Positions 18,748 to 30,009 of a stretch of DNA of 64,000 bases are shown here, in pieces. A program made the translations under genes and the position numbers. Source of the stretch: Lysobacter antibioticus (GTDB lineage Bacteria; Pseudomonadota; Gammaproteobacteria; Xanthomonadales; Xanthomonadaceae); the NCBI RefSeq assembly GCF_001442535.1, contig NZ_CP013141.1, positions 3,745,951 through 3,809,950 on the forward strand, written 5' to 3'. The notes beneath the pieces are model-generated. The model worked only from the letters and a program-made list of their open reading frames with translations. It was not told where the DNA came from and ran no database searches. Position 1 is the stretch's first letter. Each line of letters opens with the position of its first letter.

Positions 18748-21060
18748 TCAGTTGAGCCAGCCGGGCACGAAGGTCTTCGGCTCTTCGGGCAGGTCCATGT
18801 AACCGATATCAGCGCCGTCCCACTTGGCCAGGGCCAGATAAACGGCGTCGCCGCGCGGGCTCAGGCTGAATCCGTTGATCGCCGAACGCCGGCTTTGGTC
18901 CAGGCACAGGACCGACGGCGGCAACTCCGGCGAGGCGATCCGGCGCAGCAGTGACAGGCAGGTCGGCTGCTGATCGAGATAGCGCAGCTCGCCGGTCTCG
19001 GTCGCCACGTCCCAGAGCCGGTAGCGGTCGGCGACCGGCTCGCCGTCGTCGATGCGACGCACGCTGGCCGGGGTCAGGGCCAGGTCCGACTGCCACAGCC
19101 CGGCCTCGGTCTGGCGGGTGAACAGCAGACGGTTGCGGGCGCCGTCGACGCGGACCTCGGAAACATCGGCCAGTTGGGTCAGCAGGCGCCAGGGCGTCAG
19201 CCGGCGGTCGAACAGATTCAGGCTCAGGCGGCCGTCGCCGGTGCCGGCCAGGACCAGCAGGCGATGCGGGTCGGGCAGTTGCACGGCCTGGATCGGGTCC
19301 GGCAGCGGCACCGGCAGCCGAGTGACCCGGCCACTGGCCGGGACGATCTCGTGGACCACGTTGCGGCCTTCGGCGTCCGGCCCGACCACGGTCACCCGTG
19401 CGCTGTCGCTCGACCACGACGGCGCATAACGCGTTCCGGGCTGCACGCCCTGCAGCATGCGCAGCGAATCGGGCTGGTTCATGTCGGCCCACCACAGATG
19501 GGTGCTGCCGGAGCGGTCGGAGACGAACACGATCTGGTGCGCGTCGGGGGCGATGGTCGGCAGGATGTCGCGCGCCGAGGACGGGAACAGCGGGTCGACC
19601 ACGTGCACCGCGCCTTGCGAGGTGTCGCCGAGCACCACCCGGAACAGGCCGAAGTACGGCTTGCGCTGGACGAAGGCCGCGGCCGGCCGCGCCGCCGCCA
19701 CCGCCGGCGCCTGCGCCGACTCGATGCCGAGGTCGCGGGCCTGGCCGGTGTCCAGGTCGAGACGGAACATGCGCGTATCGCCGTCGATCATCCGCCCGAA
19801 CAGAATGTTGCGGCTGTCCGGCAACCAGTCCCAGCCGCGCACGTCGGCACTGAGATGGCTCAAGCGTTCGGCCTTGCCGCCTTCGGCCGGCAGGCGCCAG
19901 AAATCGCCCTGCGGGCTGTTGCGCACGAACACCAGCCAGCGCCCGTCCGGCGAGAACCGCGGCGACAGGTCGAGGTTGCCGGCGCCCGGTTGGTACGGCA
20001 CCGCGCGCCACTCGCCGCTGGCGAGGTCGAGCACGCGCATGCCGACGATGCCCTGCGGGGTCCACATGCTGCCGAAAATCAGGCCGCGGCCGTCGCCGGT
20101 CCAATCGAAGGTCGGCGGATTTCGCGAGTCGCAGCTGCCGACTTCGCGCTCGGCGCCGCCGTTGGCGGCGATCACCAGCACCCGGCACGACACCCCGGGT
20201 TCGAGCCGCAGGAAGGCGATCGAACGACCGTCCGGCGACCACGCCGGCGCGCTGTCCTCGGCCTGGCCGTTCGGTTGGGTGAGCTGGCGCGGCGGAGTCT
20301 GATCGGTGGTCTGCACCAGGATCGCGGTGCCGCGCTGGCCTTCGGGAATCGCCACGTAAGCCACCATCGCCGCATCGGGCGACAGGGTCGGGGCGAGCTC
20401 GAAGCCGGGCATCGAGGTGATCAGGCGATACGGGCGAGGCGTATTGGTCGCGCGCGCCGGATCGACCGCCGGTGCGGCCGCCTGCGATTGCGTCTGGCGC
20501 GCGAGCGACCACCACACCAGGCCGCCGACCAGGCCGATCACCAGCGCGATCACGCCGACGATCGAACGCCAGGTGCCGCGCGGACGCGGGTGGCTCGGCA
20601 AGGGCACCGGTTCGACGCGCTCGTCGATCAACGCCGCCGGTGCGGTCGATATTTCAACGTCGTCGGCTGGCTCGTGGTGCGTGGAGGCCGCGCTCTCCTG
20701 CGGCAGCCATTCGACCTCGGCCAGCAGGCGGTAGCCGTTCTTGGCGATGGTCTCGATGTAGCGCGGATTACCGCGGTCTTCGTCGAAGGCCTTGCGCAGT
20801 TGGGTGATGGCCTGGGTGACCACGTCGTCGGTCGGCAAGGTGTCGGGCCAGACCTCGGTCAGCAGCGCGTCGCGGCTGACCACCCGGTCGGCGTGTTCGA
20901 CGAGCACCAGCAGCACGCCCATCGATTTGGGCGTGATGCGGCGAGGCCGACGGGCGCCCGGTGCGCGGATCTCGCGCAAGGGGATGTCGACCAGGCACTC
21001 CCCCACCCGCAGCTGCTCGGCGGGCGGAGTCGGTAACGATGGCTCGTGAATTCGCGGCAT
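18748..21060 (-). CDS. Membrane-anchored winged-helix regulator with periplasmic TolB-like beta-propeller
   Basis: A 770-residue one-component regulator of CadC-like layout. Residues about 18-115 are an OmpR/PhoB-type winged helix (RVVSRDALLTEVWPD, then VTQAITQLRKAF and IETIAKNGYRLLA, the classic wing). A Pro/Glu-rich linker leads to one transmembrane helix at residues 165-186. The remaining 580 residues carry repeated WD40-like/TolB blades, each with the S/P-D-G-x-x-hydrophobic pattern (WSPDGRSIAFL, FSPDGRWLVFV, WLPDSRNILFG, SLSPRGDAVYLAL). The propeller should sit in the periplasm and sense a ligand or partner while the HTH binds DNA at the membrane. Such proteins are abundant in xanthomonads; targets are rarely known. 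The next gene downstream is an AraC regulator. Confidence 0.88.
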   Translation of the reverse strand: MPRIHEPSLPTPPAEQLRVGECLVDIPLREIRAPGARRPRRITPKSMGVLLVLVEHADRVVSRDALLTEVWPDTLPTDDVVTQAITQLRKAFDEDRGNPRYIETIAKNGYRLLAEVEWLPQESAASTHHEPADDVEISTAPAALIDERVEPVPLPSHPRPRGTWRSIVGVIALVIGLVGGLVWWSLARQTQSQAAAPAVDPARATNTPRPYRLITSMPGFELAPTLSPDAAMVAYVAIPEGQRGTAILVQTTDQTPPRQLTQPNGQAEDSAPAWSPDGRSIAFLRLEPGVSCRVLVIAANGGAEREVGSCDSRNPPTFDWTGDGRGLIFGSMWTPQGIVGMRVLDLASGEWRAVPYQPGAGNLDLSPRFSPDGRWLVFVRNSPQGDFWRLPAEGGKAERLSHLSADVRGWDWLPDSRNILFGRMIDGDTRMFRLDLDTGQARDLGIESAQAPAVAAARPAAAFVQRKPYFGLFRVVLGDTSQGAVHVVDPLFPSSARDILPTIAPDAHQIVFVSDRSGSTHLWWADMNQPDSLRMLQGVQPGTRYAPSWSSDSARVTVVGPDAEGRNVVHEIVPASGRVTRLPVPLPDPIQAVQLPDPHRLLVLAGTGDGRLSLNLFDRRLTPWRLLTQLADVSEVRVDGARNRLLFTRQTEAGLWQSDLALTPASVRRIDDGEPVADRYRLWDVATETGELRYLDQQPTCLSLLRRIASPELPPSVLCLDQSRRSAINGFSLSPRGDAVYLALAKWDGADIGYMDLPEEPKTFVPGWLN

Positions 21061-21325
21061 GAATCCTGCTGATGATGCGCACTCGCCCGCCGCCGGTCAT
21101 GTGCCTGAACGCATGGGCGGCGAAACGACAAACCGACATATCCGGCATGGCGCGATGGCGCAATCGGAAAAGCGCGTTGGAACCGCCTATTCTAGCGTCC
21201 GCGAAGCTGAGCCGGACCTGTTCGAGTGACGCAGGCGGCCTCAAACCGGCCAAAACACCGGAACGTATCGTTCCAAAAGGGCCCAAGACCCGTGCAATGC
21301 CCTGTAACGCGAGGGTGTTAAGGCC

Positions 21326-22012
21326 TCACGGCCGGTCGTTGCGCAGGATGGTCAGGCCGATCAGGCGCGAGACCACTGCGGCGATGTAGCCGACCCCGGC
21401 GAGCTGCTCGAACATGGTCAGCACCCGCGCCGCCGGGCTGATCGGCAGGATGTCGCCAAGGCCGACCGCCGACAGATTGGTGAAGCTCAGGAACAGCAGC
21501 TCGAGCCAGGTGCGCGGCTCGCCCGGGCGTTCGGCGCCGATGAAACTGCCCGGGTACCAGGCCTGGCAGACCAGGAAGGCGTAGGCGAAGCCCCAGGCCA
21601 GCAGGGTGAAGGTCGCGCCAGCGGCGAACAGCTCGTCGGCGGTCACCCGGTGGTCGCTCATCATGTACGCGATCAGGGCGCTGGCCGCGTAGAAGTACAG
21701 CGCCGCCTCCAGCGCCGAGGAAGCGATCAACAGACCGGGGCTGGCGTACAGCACCGACAACACCGACAGCACGAACGCCGGCACCGCGATGATCCAGGCG
21801 ATCCATTTGATCGCCGGGCTGCGGTTGACCACCCATACCGCCAACGCCAGCACCAATACGCCGAACGCGCCGAACACCACCCGTCCGCCGCCGGCGGGCT
21901 CGAACAAGGGGTAGACGAGCAGGCTCAGCAGCTGCGCCGCGAGCAGGAAGGCCGAGGGGTGGCGTCGCGCATGGACGCGCCATTTGAGGGAGGTGTAGCT
22001 GCGGTCGCTCAT
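21326..22012 (-). CDS. Two-helix ion-channel (Ion_trans_2) family membrane protein
   Basis: A 228-residue membrane protein with about five to six hydrophobic helices. The last 75 residues form the pore unit: helix, re-entrant loop LLFLSFTNLSAVGLGDILP, then the inner helix. The loop aligns with the K+ channel signature TxxTVGYGD, but the filter reads AVGLGD, with Leu in place of the usual Tyr and Ser for the leading Thr. K+ selectivity is therefore likely but not certain. No RCK/TrkA nucleotide-binding domain follows. Start: MSDRSYTSLK at 22012; the longer frame upstream is Arg/Pro-rich and is not part of the family. It is monocistronic; the gap behind the regulator gene is 265 bases and empty. 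Confidence 0.8.
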   Translation of the reverse strand: MSDRSYTSLKWRVHARRHPSAFLLAAQLLSLLVYPLFEPAGGGRVVFGAFGVLVLALAVWVVNRSPAIKWIAWIIAVPAFVLSVLSVLYASPGLLIASSALEAALYFYAASALIAYMMSDHRVTADELFAAGATFTLLAWGFAYAFLVCQAWYPGSFIGAERPGEPRTWLELLFLSFTNLSAVGLGDILPISPAARVLTMFEQLAGVGYIAAVVSRLIGLTILRNDRP

Positions 22013-22174
22013 GCGGCGAGAGTGTGCAGGACTTGGCGGACGGCGCACAGAGGGGTGAGCGCGCAACCGCTTCAAGGGTAGCAGCGGCGCGGGCCGCGCC
22101 CCACCGAAGAGGCCGAATACCACGCCAGCCTCCGCAGCGGCAGGCATCCGGATCGCACTCGACCAGAGCCGTGG

Positions 22175-22214
22175 GACTTCGGGGCTTCGGGACTTCGGGG
22201 CTTCGGGGCTTCGG
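22175..22214. repeat. Five tandem 8-base units
   Basis: Five direct copies of GRCTTCGG (GACTTCGG or GGCTTCGG) follow each other without gaps in the 332-base region between the ion channel and thiC. The remaining part of that gap holds a REP element and nothing else I can name. Confidence 0.85.
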
Positions 22215-22244
22215 TTACTGCGCTTTCGTACGACGCTTCGGTTG

Positions 22245-22267
22245 GTCGCGGCTTACGCCGCTCCTAC
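22245..22267 (-). repeat. GTAG-type REP element
   Basis: On the minus strand this reads GTAG followed by a GAGCGGC-GTAA-GCCGC hairpin and GAC. The same 23-base unit recurs six times at 55801-56264. It lies 77 bases beyond the thiC stop, in the usual 3' position for REPs. Confidence 0.85.
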
Positions 22268-22344
22268 AGGAGAAGCGGCGCGATGTTGGAAATCCAGCGC
22301 GACGCCATCGCGTCGCGCCGGACCTTCTCGACGATCCGCGACGA

Positions 22345-24258
<1,914 letters not shown>

Positions 24259-24314
24259 TCATTCGAGCCGGGACGAAGCGGGCGGCGCGCGGACGCGCTG
24301 AAGGCGCCTCCGGC

Positions 24315-24406
24315 GAAGCTTCCCTACGGCGGTCTAAACCGCATCAGGTTCGAAGGGTCTGTCTCAACCACCGGGCCGTTCAGGCCATCGGCGGTACCCC
24401 CGCTTC
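24315..24406 (-). promoter_or_regulatory. TPP (THI-box) riboswitch controlling thiC
   Basis: Read on the minus strand, the RNA starts GAAGCGGGGGTACC, continues through GGTTGAGACAGACCC, TTCGAACCTGATGCGG and ends CCGCCGTAGGGAAGC. The conserved CTGAGA-like and ACCTGAT cores and the GAAGC/GCTTC closing helix P1 (24402-24406 with 24315-24319) are all present. It ends about 90 bases upstream of the thiC ATG. Bound thiamine pyrophosphate should lower thiC expression. Confidence 0.93.
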
Positions 24407-24517
24407 AACGCGCATTAGACATGGAAACCGGCGACGGCGCCAATCCGGCCGGGCCGCGGGCGGTGCCCGGCGACGGCCGCGATTGCCCGCGATGACCGGG
24501 CCGGCTAGGGTTCGGCG

Positions 24518-25180
24518 ATGAAACCGACCCTGCCGCGCCGACGCGCCCACCTCCTGCCCGCCCTTGCCGCGCTCGTCGCGGCCCCGCTGGCCCTGGCCCT
24601 GTCCGCCTGCGCCGGCCCGGCCGCGAAGCCCGGCCCCGGCATCGCCGCGACCACCGCCACAACGACGGCCACCCGCTCCGATCTGCTCGACCGCCTGCGC
24701 CCGTTGTGCGGCAAGGCCTTCGCCGGGCGCGTCGTCGTCGACACGCCCAAGAGCGCCGACGACCCTTTCGCCGGCAAGCCGCTGGTCATGCACGTCCGCG
24801 AATGCAGCGCGAACGAAATCCGGGTGCCGTTCCATGTCGGCGACGACCGCTCGCGCACCTGGGTGCTGCGCGACGACGGCACGCGCTTTAACCTCAAGCA
24901 CGATCATCGCCACGCCGACGGCAGCGCCGATGCGATGACGCTTTACGGCGGCGATTGGCGCGAGTCGCCGCGCGCCGGTCGCTACGAGTTTCCCGCCGAC
25001 GACGAAAGCAAGGCCTTGTTCGGCAAGCTCGGCCGCGCGGTCTCGATTCCCAATGTCTGGGCGATCGAGATCGACGAGCGCCGCTTCGTCTACGAGCTCG
25101 CCCGCCCGGGGCGATTGTTCCGGGTCGAATTCGACTTGACCCAACCGGTGCCGGCACCTGCGCCGCCGTGGGGCAGCTAA
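24518..25180 (+). CDS. Hypothetical lipoprotein
   Basis: A 220-residue protein with a lipoprotein signal: after MKPTLPRRRAH and a hydrophobic stretch comes the lipobox LSAC at residues 28-31, so it should be anchored by a lipidated Cys31, to the outer membrane by default. An Ala/Thr-rich linker (residues 40-52) precedes a globular part with CGKAFAGRV, RECSANEIRVPFHVG, DDGTRFNLKHDHRHADG and VYELARPGRLFRVEFDL. The last three segments resemble conserved patches of an uncharacterised family I cannot name. Start at 24518 gives the signal peptide. It is divergent from thiC. Function unknown. Confidence 0.78.
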   Translation: MKPTLPRRRAHLLPALAALVAAPLALALSACAGPAAKPGPGIAATTATTTATRSDLLDRLRPLCGKAFAGRVVVDTPKSADDPFAGKPLVMHVRECSANEIRVPFHVGDDRSRTWVLRDDGTRFNLKHDHRHADGSADAMTLYGGDWRESPRAGRYEFPADDESKALFGKLGRAVSIPNVWAIEIDERRFVYELARPGRLFRVEFDLTQPVPAPAPPWGS

Positions 25181-25322
25181 GCAACGTCTGACACACCGAC
25201 ACTCGCCAGGCCACGCCGGCTGGCGATAATGCGCAGCCGCTCCTTTCGTGATCGTGCTGCGCGCACGCCCATGACCCGCCGATGCCTTCGCCTCGGTCCA
25301 TCGCCCACACGGATGCCACGCC

Positions 25323-25871
25323 ATGAACCTGTTGCGCCACCTGCTGCCCGTCGCCTTACTGCTAGCCTCGCCGTGCGCCTTGGCCGCCGATTTCGTCGTC
25401 GAAAGCCCCGACATCCGCGACGGCGACACGATCGACGCGCGCTACGTGTTCAACGGTTTCGGCTGCAAGGGCGGCAATCAGTCGCCGGCGCTGGCCTGGC
25501 ACAACCCGCCGGCCGGCACCCGCAGTTTCGCGGTCACCGTGCACGACCCCGACGCCGCGGGCGGCAAGGGCTGGTGGCATTGGGTGGTGGTCAACATCCC
25601 GGCCAAGGCCACGTTTCTCGACAGCGGCGCGAGCGCGGTTGCGAAGGCCTTCCCGCCGGGCGCCGTGCAGACCCGCAACGATTTCGGCAAGCCCGGTTAT
25701 GCCGGGCCCTGCCCGCCCGCGGGCACCACGCATCGCTACGAATTCACCGTGTGGGCGCTCAAGGTCGACAAACTCAAGGTCGACACCAATGCCGGCGGCG
25801 CCCTGGCCGCCTTCATGCTGCGGGACCACGTCATCGGCCAGGCCCGGATCACCGCAAACTACGGCCGCTGA
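25323..25871 (+). CDS. YbhB/YbcL-family Raf-kinase-inhibitor-like (PEBP) protein, secreted
   Basis: A 182-residue protein. Residues 1-21 (MNLLRHLLPVALLLASPCAL) are a signal peptide, so it is periplasmic. The PEBP fold is clear: FNGFGCKGGNQSPALAWHNPP, given by its core GCKGGNQSPALAWHNPP, the DPDA-GGKGWWHWVVVNIP ligand-pocket region, and the YAGPCPPAGTTHRYEFTVWAL strand, given by PCPPAGTTHRYEF. The conserved Asp-Pro-Asp and His pocket residues are present. Members bind small anions or phosphate-like groups; a cellular role is not established in bacteria. The downstream gene is the thr operon leader, so it is probably an independent unit. Confidence 0.9.
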   Translation: MNLLRHLLPVALLLASPCALAADFVVESPDIRDGDTIDARYVFNGFGCKGGNQSPALAWHNPPAGTRSFAVTVHDPDAAGGKGWWHWVVVNIPAKATFLDSGASAVAKAFPPGAVQTRNDFGKPGYAGPCPPAGTTHRYEFTVWALKVDKLKVDTNAGGALAAFMLRDHVIGQARITANYGR

Positions 25872-26084
25872 GTCCGCGCCGGCGCCTCCCCGCGCCGGGG
25901 GCCGGCGCCCGGCTGGGGGAGAGGGCCCCGGGCAGCGGCCGATTCCGCCGTTCGCCACATTCCTGCCGGCCCCCACTTGACGCGCCGCACAACGGCGGGT
26001 TATTGCTAGCCCATGCACCCCGCCTTCGCCATCGCCCGCAACGTCTCGACCCGGCCGCAAGGCGGGGTATCGGCGATTGCGTCG

Positions 26085-26150
26085 ATGTCGATTACCACCA
26101 CCGGTACCGGTACCACCTCTCACAAGGTGCGGACGGGCGTGTCCAGCTAA
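26085..26150 (+). CDS. thrL: thr operon leader peptide
   Basis: A 21-residue open frame, MSITTTGTGTTSHKVRTGVS followed by S. Seven of its residues are Thr, six within the nine residues after Ile3, as expected for a peptide that senses threonyl-tRNA. Stalling there would free the attenuator arm at 26126-26132. An in-frame Met at 26013 could lengthen it to 45 residues. Neither Met has a good ribosome site, so the start is uncertain. It lies 85 bases upstream of thrA in a gap of 364 bases that has no other gene. Confidence 0.75.
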   Translation: MSITTTGTGTTSHKVRTGVSS

Positions 26151-26185
26151 TCGACCACGCCGCTCCGCACCCGACCAGGGTGCGG
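26126..26185 (+). promoter_or_regulatory. thr attenuator with competing hairpins
   Basis: CCGCACC(C) at 26165-26172 can pair either with GGTGCGG at 26126-26132, inside the leader frame, or with GGGTGCGG at 26178-26185. The second is an 8-bp hairpin with a GACCA loop. A ribosome that finishes the leader covers the first arm and lets the downstream hairpin form. Unlike E. coli, no U-run follows, so it may act through Rho, pausing or translation. Confidence 0.62.
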
Positions 26186-26235
26186 GCTGCCAGCCTCACC
26201 CGAACCGGGACACGGAGCTCCATCAGGAGTTTTCC

Positions 26236-28827
26236 ATGTCGTCCGCTCAACCTCAGCCCGCTCTAGACGACCAGCCCGAAGCGGCTGGCTCCGACGCCGA
26301 AGCGTCCAAACCGGCGCAAGCCTTCTCGCCGCCCATGCAGGGCTCGGCCTATGCGCCGGTGCGCGCGCCCGCACGCCATGCCCACAAATTCGGGGGCAGC
26401 AGCCTGGCCGACGCCGGCCGTTACCGCATCGCCGCCGGCCTGCTCGACGACGGCGCACCGCAACGAGTGGTGGTGGTCTCGGCGATGCAGGGCGTCACCG
26501 ATGCGCTGGTCGCCCTGGTCGCCAGCGCCCGCGCCGGCCAGGACTGGGTACCGGCCTGGTCCGACCTGCGCCAGCGTCACCTCGACACCGCCGACACACT
26601 CGACGGCCAACACCGTCACGGCGCGCACGCGGCGATCGATGCCGAGTTCGACAGCCTGCGCGCGGCGCTCGAAGCGCTCGCGACCGCCTCCGACGGCGCC
26701 TACGCCGATGCCCTGCCCGGCCTCGGCGAAGTTCTGTCCTCCTACCTCATGCATGCCGCACTCGGCGGCGAAGCCGCGGGCTGGGCGCGGCTCGACGCGC
26801 GCGAGGTGCTGGTGGTGCATCCGGGCGAGATGGGTGTCGGCGTTGATTGGGCGCTGAGCCGCGCGCGCCTCGCCGACTGGCGCAAACAGCATGCCGACAA
26901 CGACGTCGTCGTTACCGGTTTCGTCGCCCGCGACGGCCAGGGCCGCGACACCACGCTCGGCCGCAACGGCAGCGACTACTCCGCGGCGATCTTCGCCAAC
27001 CTGTTCGACGCCGATGCGCTGACGATCTGGACCGACGTCGACGGCGTGCTGTCGGCCGACCCGCGCCTGGTGCCCGATGCGGTGTGCCTGCCGACCATGT
27101 CGTATGCCGAGGCCTGCGAACTCGCTTATTTCGGCGCCAAGGTCCTGCATCCGCAGACACTGGCGCCGGTGCAACAACGCGGCATCCCGCTGCGCATCCG
27201 CAACACCCGCAATCCGCAGGCACCCGGCACCTTGATCAGCCTGGTATCGGAACCCGATGCCGCGCCGGTCAAAGGCCTGAGCCTGGTCCACGACCTGGCG
27301 GTGCTGGAACTGATCGGCAACGGCATGGTCGGCGTGCCCGGCACCGCCGAACGCCTGTTCGGCGCGCTGCGCAGCGCCGGCGTATCGGTGACGATGATTT
27401 CGCAGGGCTCGTCCGAGCATTCGATCTGTTGCGTGGTGCGCGCCGACCAGGCCGCGCGCGGCCGCGACGCCATCGTCGCCGCCTTCGCCGATGCCATGGC
27501 CGACGGCCAGGCCCAGGAGGTCACCGTCACCCCGGACATCTGCGTGCTCGCCGCGGTCGGCGACGGCATGGTCGGCACGCCCGGCGTCGCCGCCCAGCTG
27601 TTCGACGGCCTGGCCAAGGCGCGCATCAATCTGCGTGCGATCGCCCAGGGCGCCGGCGAGCGCAACATCTCGGTCGCGATCGCCGCGCGCGATGCCACCC
27701 GCGCCCTGCGCGCGGCGCATTCGGCGTTCTGGCTGTCGCCGCATTGCCTGTCGATCGGGTTGATCGGCCCCGGCAAGGTCGGCCGCGCCCTGCTCGCGCA
27801 ATTGCACGAAGCGCAATCGCGTTTCCAACGCGACAGCCGCCACAACAAGGTCGACCTGCGCCTGCGCGCGATCGCCGACAGCCGCCGAATGCACCTCGCG
27901 CCGCGCGCGATGGCCTTCGACGACGCCCATGAAGCGCTGGCCGGCGACGGCGTGGAAACCCTGGCGCTGGAGCGCTTCGCCGCGCACGTACGCGCCGAAC
28001 ACATCCCGCATGCGTTGATCGTCGACTGCAGCGGCAGCGATGCGGTCGCCGCGTTCTATCCGCAATGGATCGCCGCCGGCATCCATATCGTCACGCCGAG
28101 CAAGCACGCCGGTTCCGGCCCGTTGGCGCGCTACGAGGCCATCCGCGAGGCCGAGCGCAGCGGCGGCCAGTTCCGCTACGAAGCCACGGTCGGCGCCGGC
28201 CTGCCGGTGATCCAGACCCTGCGCTCGCTGCTCGACACCGGCGACGAACTGACCGAAGTCGAAGGCATTCTCTCGGGCACGCTGGCCTGGTTGTTCAACC
28301 GCTACGACGGCCAGACCGCGTTCTCCGAACTGGTGCGCGAAGCGCATGCGCTGGGTTACACCGAACCCGATCCGCGCGACGACCTGTCCGGCACCGATGT
28401 CGCCCGCAAGCTGGTGATCCTCGCCCGCGAAGCCGGTCGCGCCCTGTCGCTCGACCAGATCGAAGTCGAGAGCCTGGTGCCGGAAGCGCTGCGCAGCGTA
28501 TCGAAGGAAGAATTCTTCGAGCGCCTGCACGAACTCGATGCGCCGCTGCAGCAGCGCTTCGACGCCGCCCGTGCCGCCGGCCTCAGCCTGCGTTACCTCG
28601 CCCGCCTCGATCGCGAAGGCCGCGCCAGCGTCGGCGTGGTCTCGCCGCCGCCGGGCCACGCCGCCTTGCACGGCGCGCTCACCGACAATCTGATCCAGTT
28701 CCGCACCCGCCGTTACGCCGATAATCCGCTGGTGGTGCAAGGCCCCGGCGCGGGCCCGGACGTCACCGCCGCCGGCGTCTTCGGCGACTTGCTGACGATC
28801 GCGCAAACCCTTGGAGCCCGTGCATGA
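26236..28827 (+). CDS. thrA: Bifunctional aspartokinase / homoserine dehydrogenase I
   Basis: An 863-residue enzyme catalysing the first and third steps from aspartate to threonine and methionine. A disordered Pro/Ala-rich extension of about 45 residues precedes the kinase domain, which starts with [15 protein letters not shown] (usual form KFGGTSV) and holds the [21 protein letters not shown] substrate site, shown by its core [12 protein letters not shown]. Tandem ACT domains follow (residues about 355-500: [20 protein letters not shown] and a second unit at [20 protein letters not shown]). The C-terminal homoserine dehydrogenase has the Rossmann signature [13 protein letters not shown] near residue 515. 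RBS is CAGGAG at 26224. Its stop overlaps the thrB start (ATGA), so the two are translationally coupled. Threonine feedback through the ACT domains is expected. Confidence 0.97.
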   Translation: MSSAQPQPALDDQPEAAGSDAEASKPAQAFSPPMQGSAYAPVRAPARHAHKFGGSSLADAGRYRIAAGLLDDGAPQRVVVVSAMQGVTDALVALVASARAGQDWVPAWSDLRQRHLDTADTLDGQHRHGAHAAIDAEFDSLRAALEALATASDGAYADALPGLGEVLSSYLMHAALGGEAAGWARLDAREVLVVHPGEMGVGVDWALSRARLADWRKQHADNDVVVTGFVARDGQGRDTTLGRNGSDYSAAIFANLFDADALTIWTDVDGVLSADPRLVPDAVCLPTMSYAEACELAYFGAKVLHPQTLAPVQQRGIPLRIRNTRNPQAPGTLISLVSEPDAAPVKGLSLVHDLAVLELIGNGMVGVPGTAERLFGALRSAGVSVTMISQGSSEHSICCVVRADQAARGRDAIVAAFADAMADGQAQEVTVTPDICVLAAVGDGMVGTPGVAAQLFDGLAKARINLRAIAQGAGERNISVAIAARDATRALRAAHSAFWLSPHCLSIGLIGPGKVGRALLAQLHEAQSRFQRDSRHNKVDLRLRAIADSRRMHLAPRAMAFDDAHEALAGDGVETLALERFAAHVRAEHIPHALIVDCSGSDAVAAFYPQWIAAGIHIVTPSKHAGSGPLARYEAIREAERSGGQFRYEATVGAGLPVIQTLRSLLDTGDELTEVEGILSGTLAWLFNRYDGQTAFSELVREAHALGYTEPDPRDDLSGTDVARKLVILAREAGRALSLDQIEVESLVPEALRSVSKEEFFERLHELDAPLQQRFDAARAAGLSLRYLARLDREGRASVGVVSPPPGHAALHGALTDNLIQFRTRRYADNPLVVQGPGAGPDVTAAGVFGDLLTIAQTLGARA

Positions 28828-29816
28828 GCGCCGCTTTTTCTTCCGCCTCCTCTTCCGCTTCGTCCGCCTCCGACGCGGCCGCGCAGCGGCGCCAGGCCAG
28901 CGCGTTCGCGCCGGCCAGCGTCGGCAACATCGGCGTGGGCTTCGACCTGCTCGGGCATTCGATCGAAGGGCCGCGCGACGTCGCCACGGTGCGTCGCATC
29001 GATGCGCCCGAAGTACGCATCCGCGCGATCCGCGGCGACGTGCCCGGCGCCGACTCGCTGCCGCTGGAAGCCGCGCGCAATACCGCCGGCCAGGCCTTGA
29101 TCGCGCTGCGCGAAAAACTCGGCCTCGGCCACGGCTTCGAACTCGAACTCGACAAGGGCATACCGCTCGGCTCCGGCCTCGGCGGCTCGGCGGCGTCCTG
29201 CGTCGCCGCGCTGGTCGCGGCCAATGCGGTGCTCGCGCAACCGCTGTCGCGCGATGCGCTGTACGAATTCGCCCTCGACGGCGAATCGGTGTCGAGCGGC
29301 AGCCGCCACGGCGACAACGTCGCGCCGATGCTGTTGGGCGGCGTGGTCATGGCGACCTCGACGCGGATGATTCCGCTGTCGGTGCCCGACTGGCTGTACG
29401 CGGTCGTCGTGCATCCGGACCAGGTGTTGGAAACGCGGCGCGCCCGCGCCGTACTCGCCGATCCGTATGCGCTGGCGTTGGTGGTGAAGCAAAGCGCGCA
29501 CCTGGCCTTGTTCCTGACCGGTTTGCAGCGCGGCGATGCCGGCTTGTTGCGCGAAGGCCTGGTCGACCTGCTGGTCGAACCGCGTCGCGCCCCGTTGATC
29601 CCCGGCTTCGCCGCGGTCAAAGCGGCGGCGCTCGATCACGGCGCGCTCGGCGCGAGCATTTCCGGCGCGGGCCCGAGTTGTTTCGCCTGGTTCGCCTCGC
29701 GCGCCGAAGCGGCCGCGGCGGCACCGGCGATGCAGCAAGCCTTCGCCGACGCCGGCTTCGATTCGCGCGCTTACGTCACGCCGGTGGCGGGACCGCGCGC
29801 GGAGGTGATCGGGTAG
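28824..29816 (+). CDS. thrB: Homoserine kinase
   Basis: A 330-residue GHMP kinase that makes O-phosphohomoserine, the substrate of ThrC. An N-terminal Ser/Ala-rich stretch of about 20 residues ([16 protein letters not shown]) precedes the fold, which begins [19 protein letters not shown]. The ATP-binding loop is [17 protein letters not shown] near residue 115. The C-terminal GHMP motif is [12 protein letters not shown] near residue 280. The poly-Ser start is odd, but the ATG overlaps thrA's stop, so it is the true start. Repeat sequence of about 145 bases separates it from thrC. Confidence 0.97.
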   Translation: MSAAFSSASSSASSASDAAAQRRQASAFAPASVGNIGVGFDLLGHSIEGPRDVATVRRIDAPEVRIRAIRGDVPGADSLPLEAARNTAGQALIALREKLGLGHGFELELDKGIPLGSGLGGSAASCVAALVAANAVLAQPLSRDALYEFALDGESVSSGSRHGDNVAPMLLGGVVMATSTRMIPLSVPDWLYAVVVHPDQVLETRRARAVLADPYALALVVKQSAHLALFLTGLQRGDAGLLREGLVDLLVEPRRAPLIPGFAAVKAAALDHGALGASISGAGPSCFAWFASRAEAAAAAPAMQQAFADAGFDSRAYVTPVAGPRAEVIG

Positions 29817-29830
29817 GGATGCGGCAGAGC

Positions 29831-29973
29831 AAATCCCCCCTGCCCCCCTTTGTCAAAGGGGGGAGTAGCAACGGCAACGGCAAACGCTTCCGGCTTTCAC
29901 CTACTTCCTGCTGCCACCTATTCGACGTGCTTGTCTTCCCCCGTTGAGAAAGGGGGATCGAGGGGGCTGCCCT
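29831..29973. repeat. MITE-like element between thrB and thrC
   Basis: The left end has AAATCCCCCCTG and a perfect 10-bp hairpin CCCCCCTTTG/CAAAGGGGGG (29843-29852 with 29854-29863). The right end carries GAAAGGGGGATCGAGGGGG in inverted orientation relative to the left, with an A/T-richer middle. The layout suggests a short inverted-repeat insertion element without a transposase. A related CCCCCTTT/AAAGGGGG motif is at 31438-31455. Confidence 0.6.
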
Positions 29974-30009
29974 CCTTACAAACACCGCACTCACTCACCC
30001 GGACATCGC

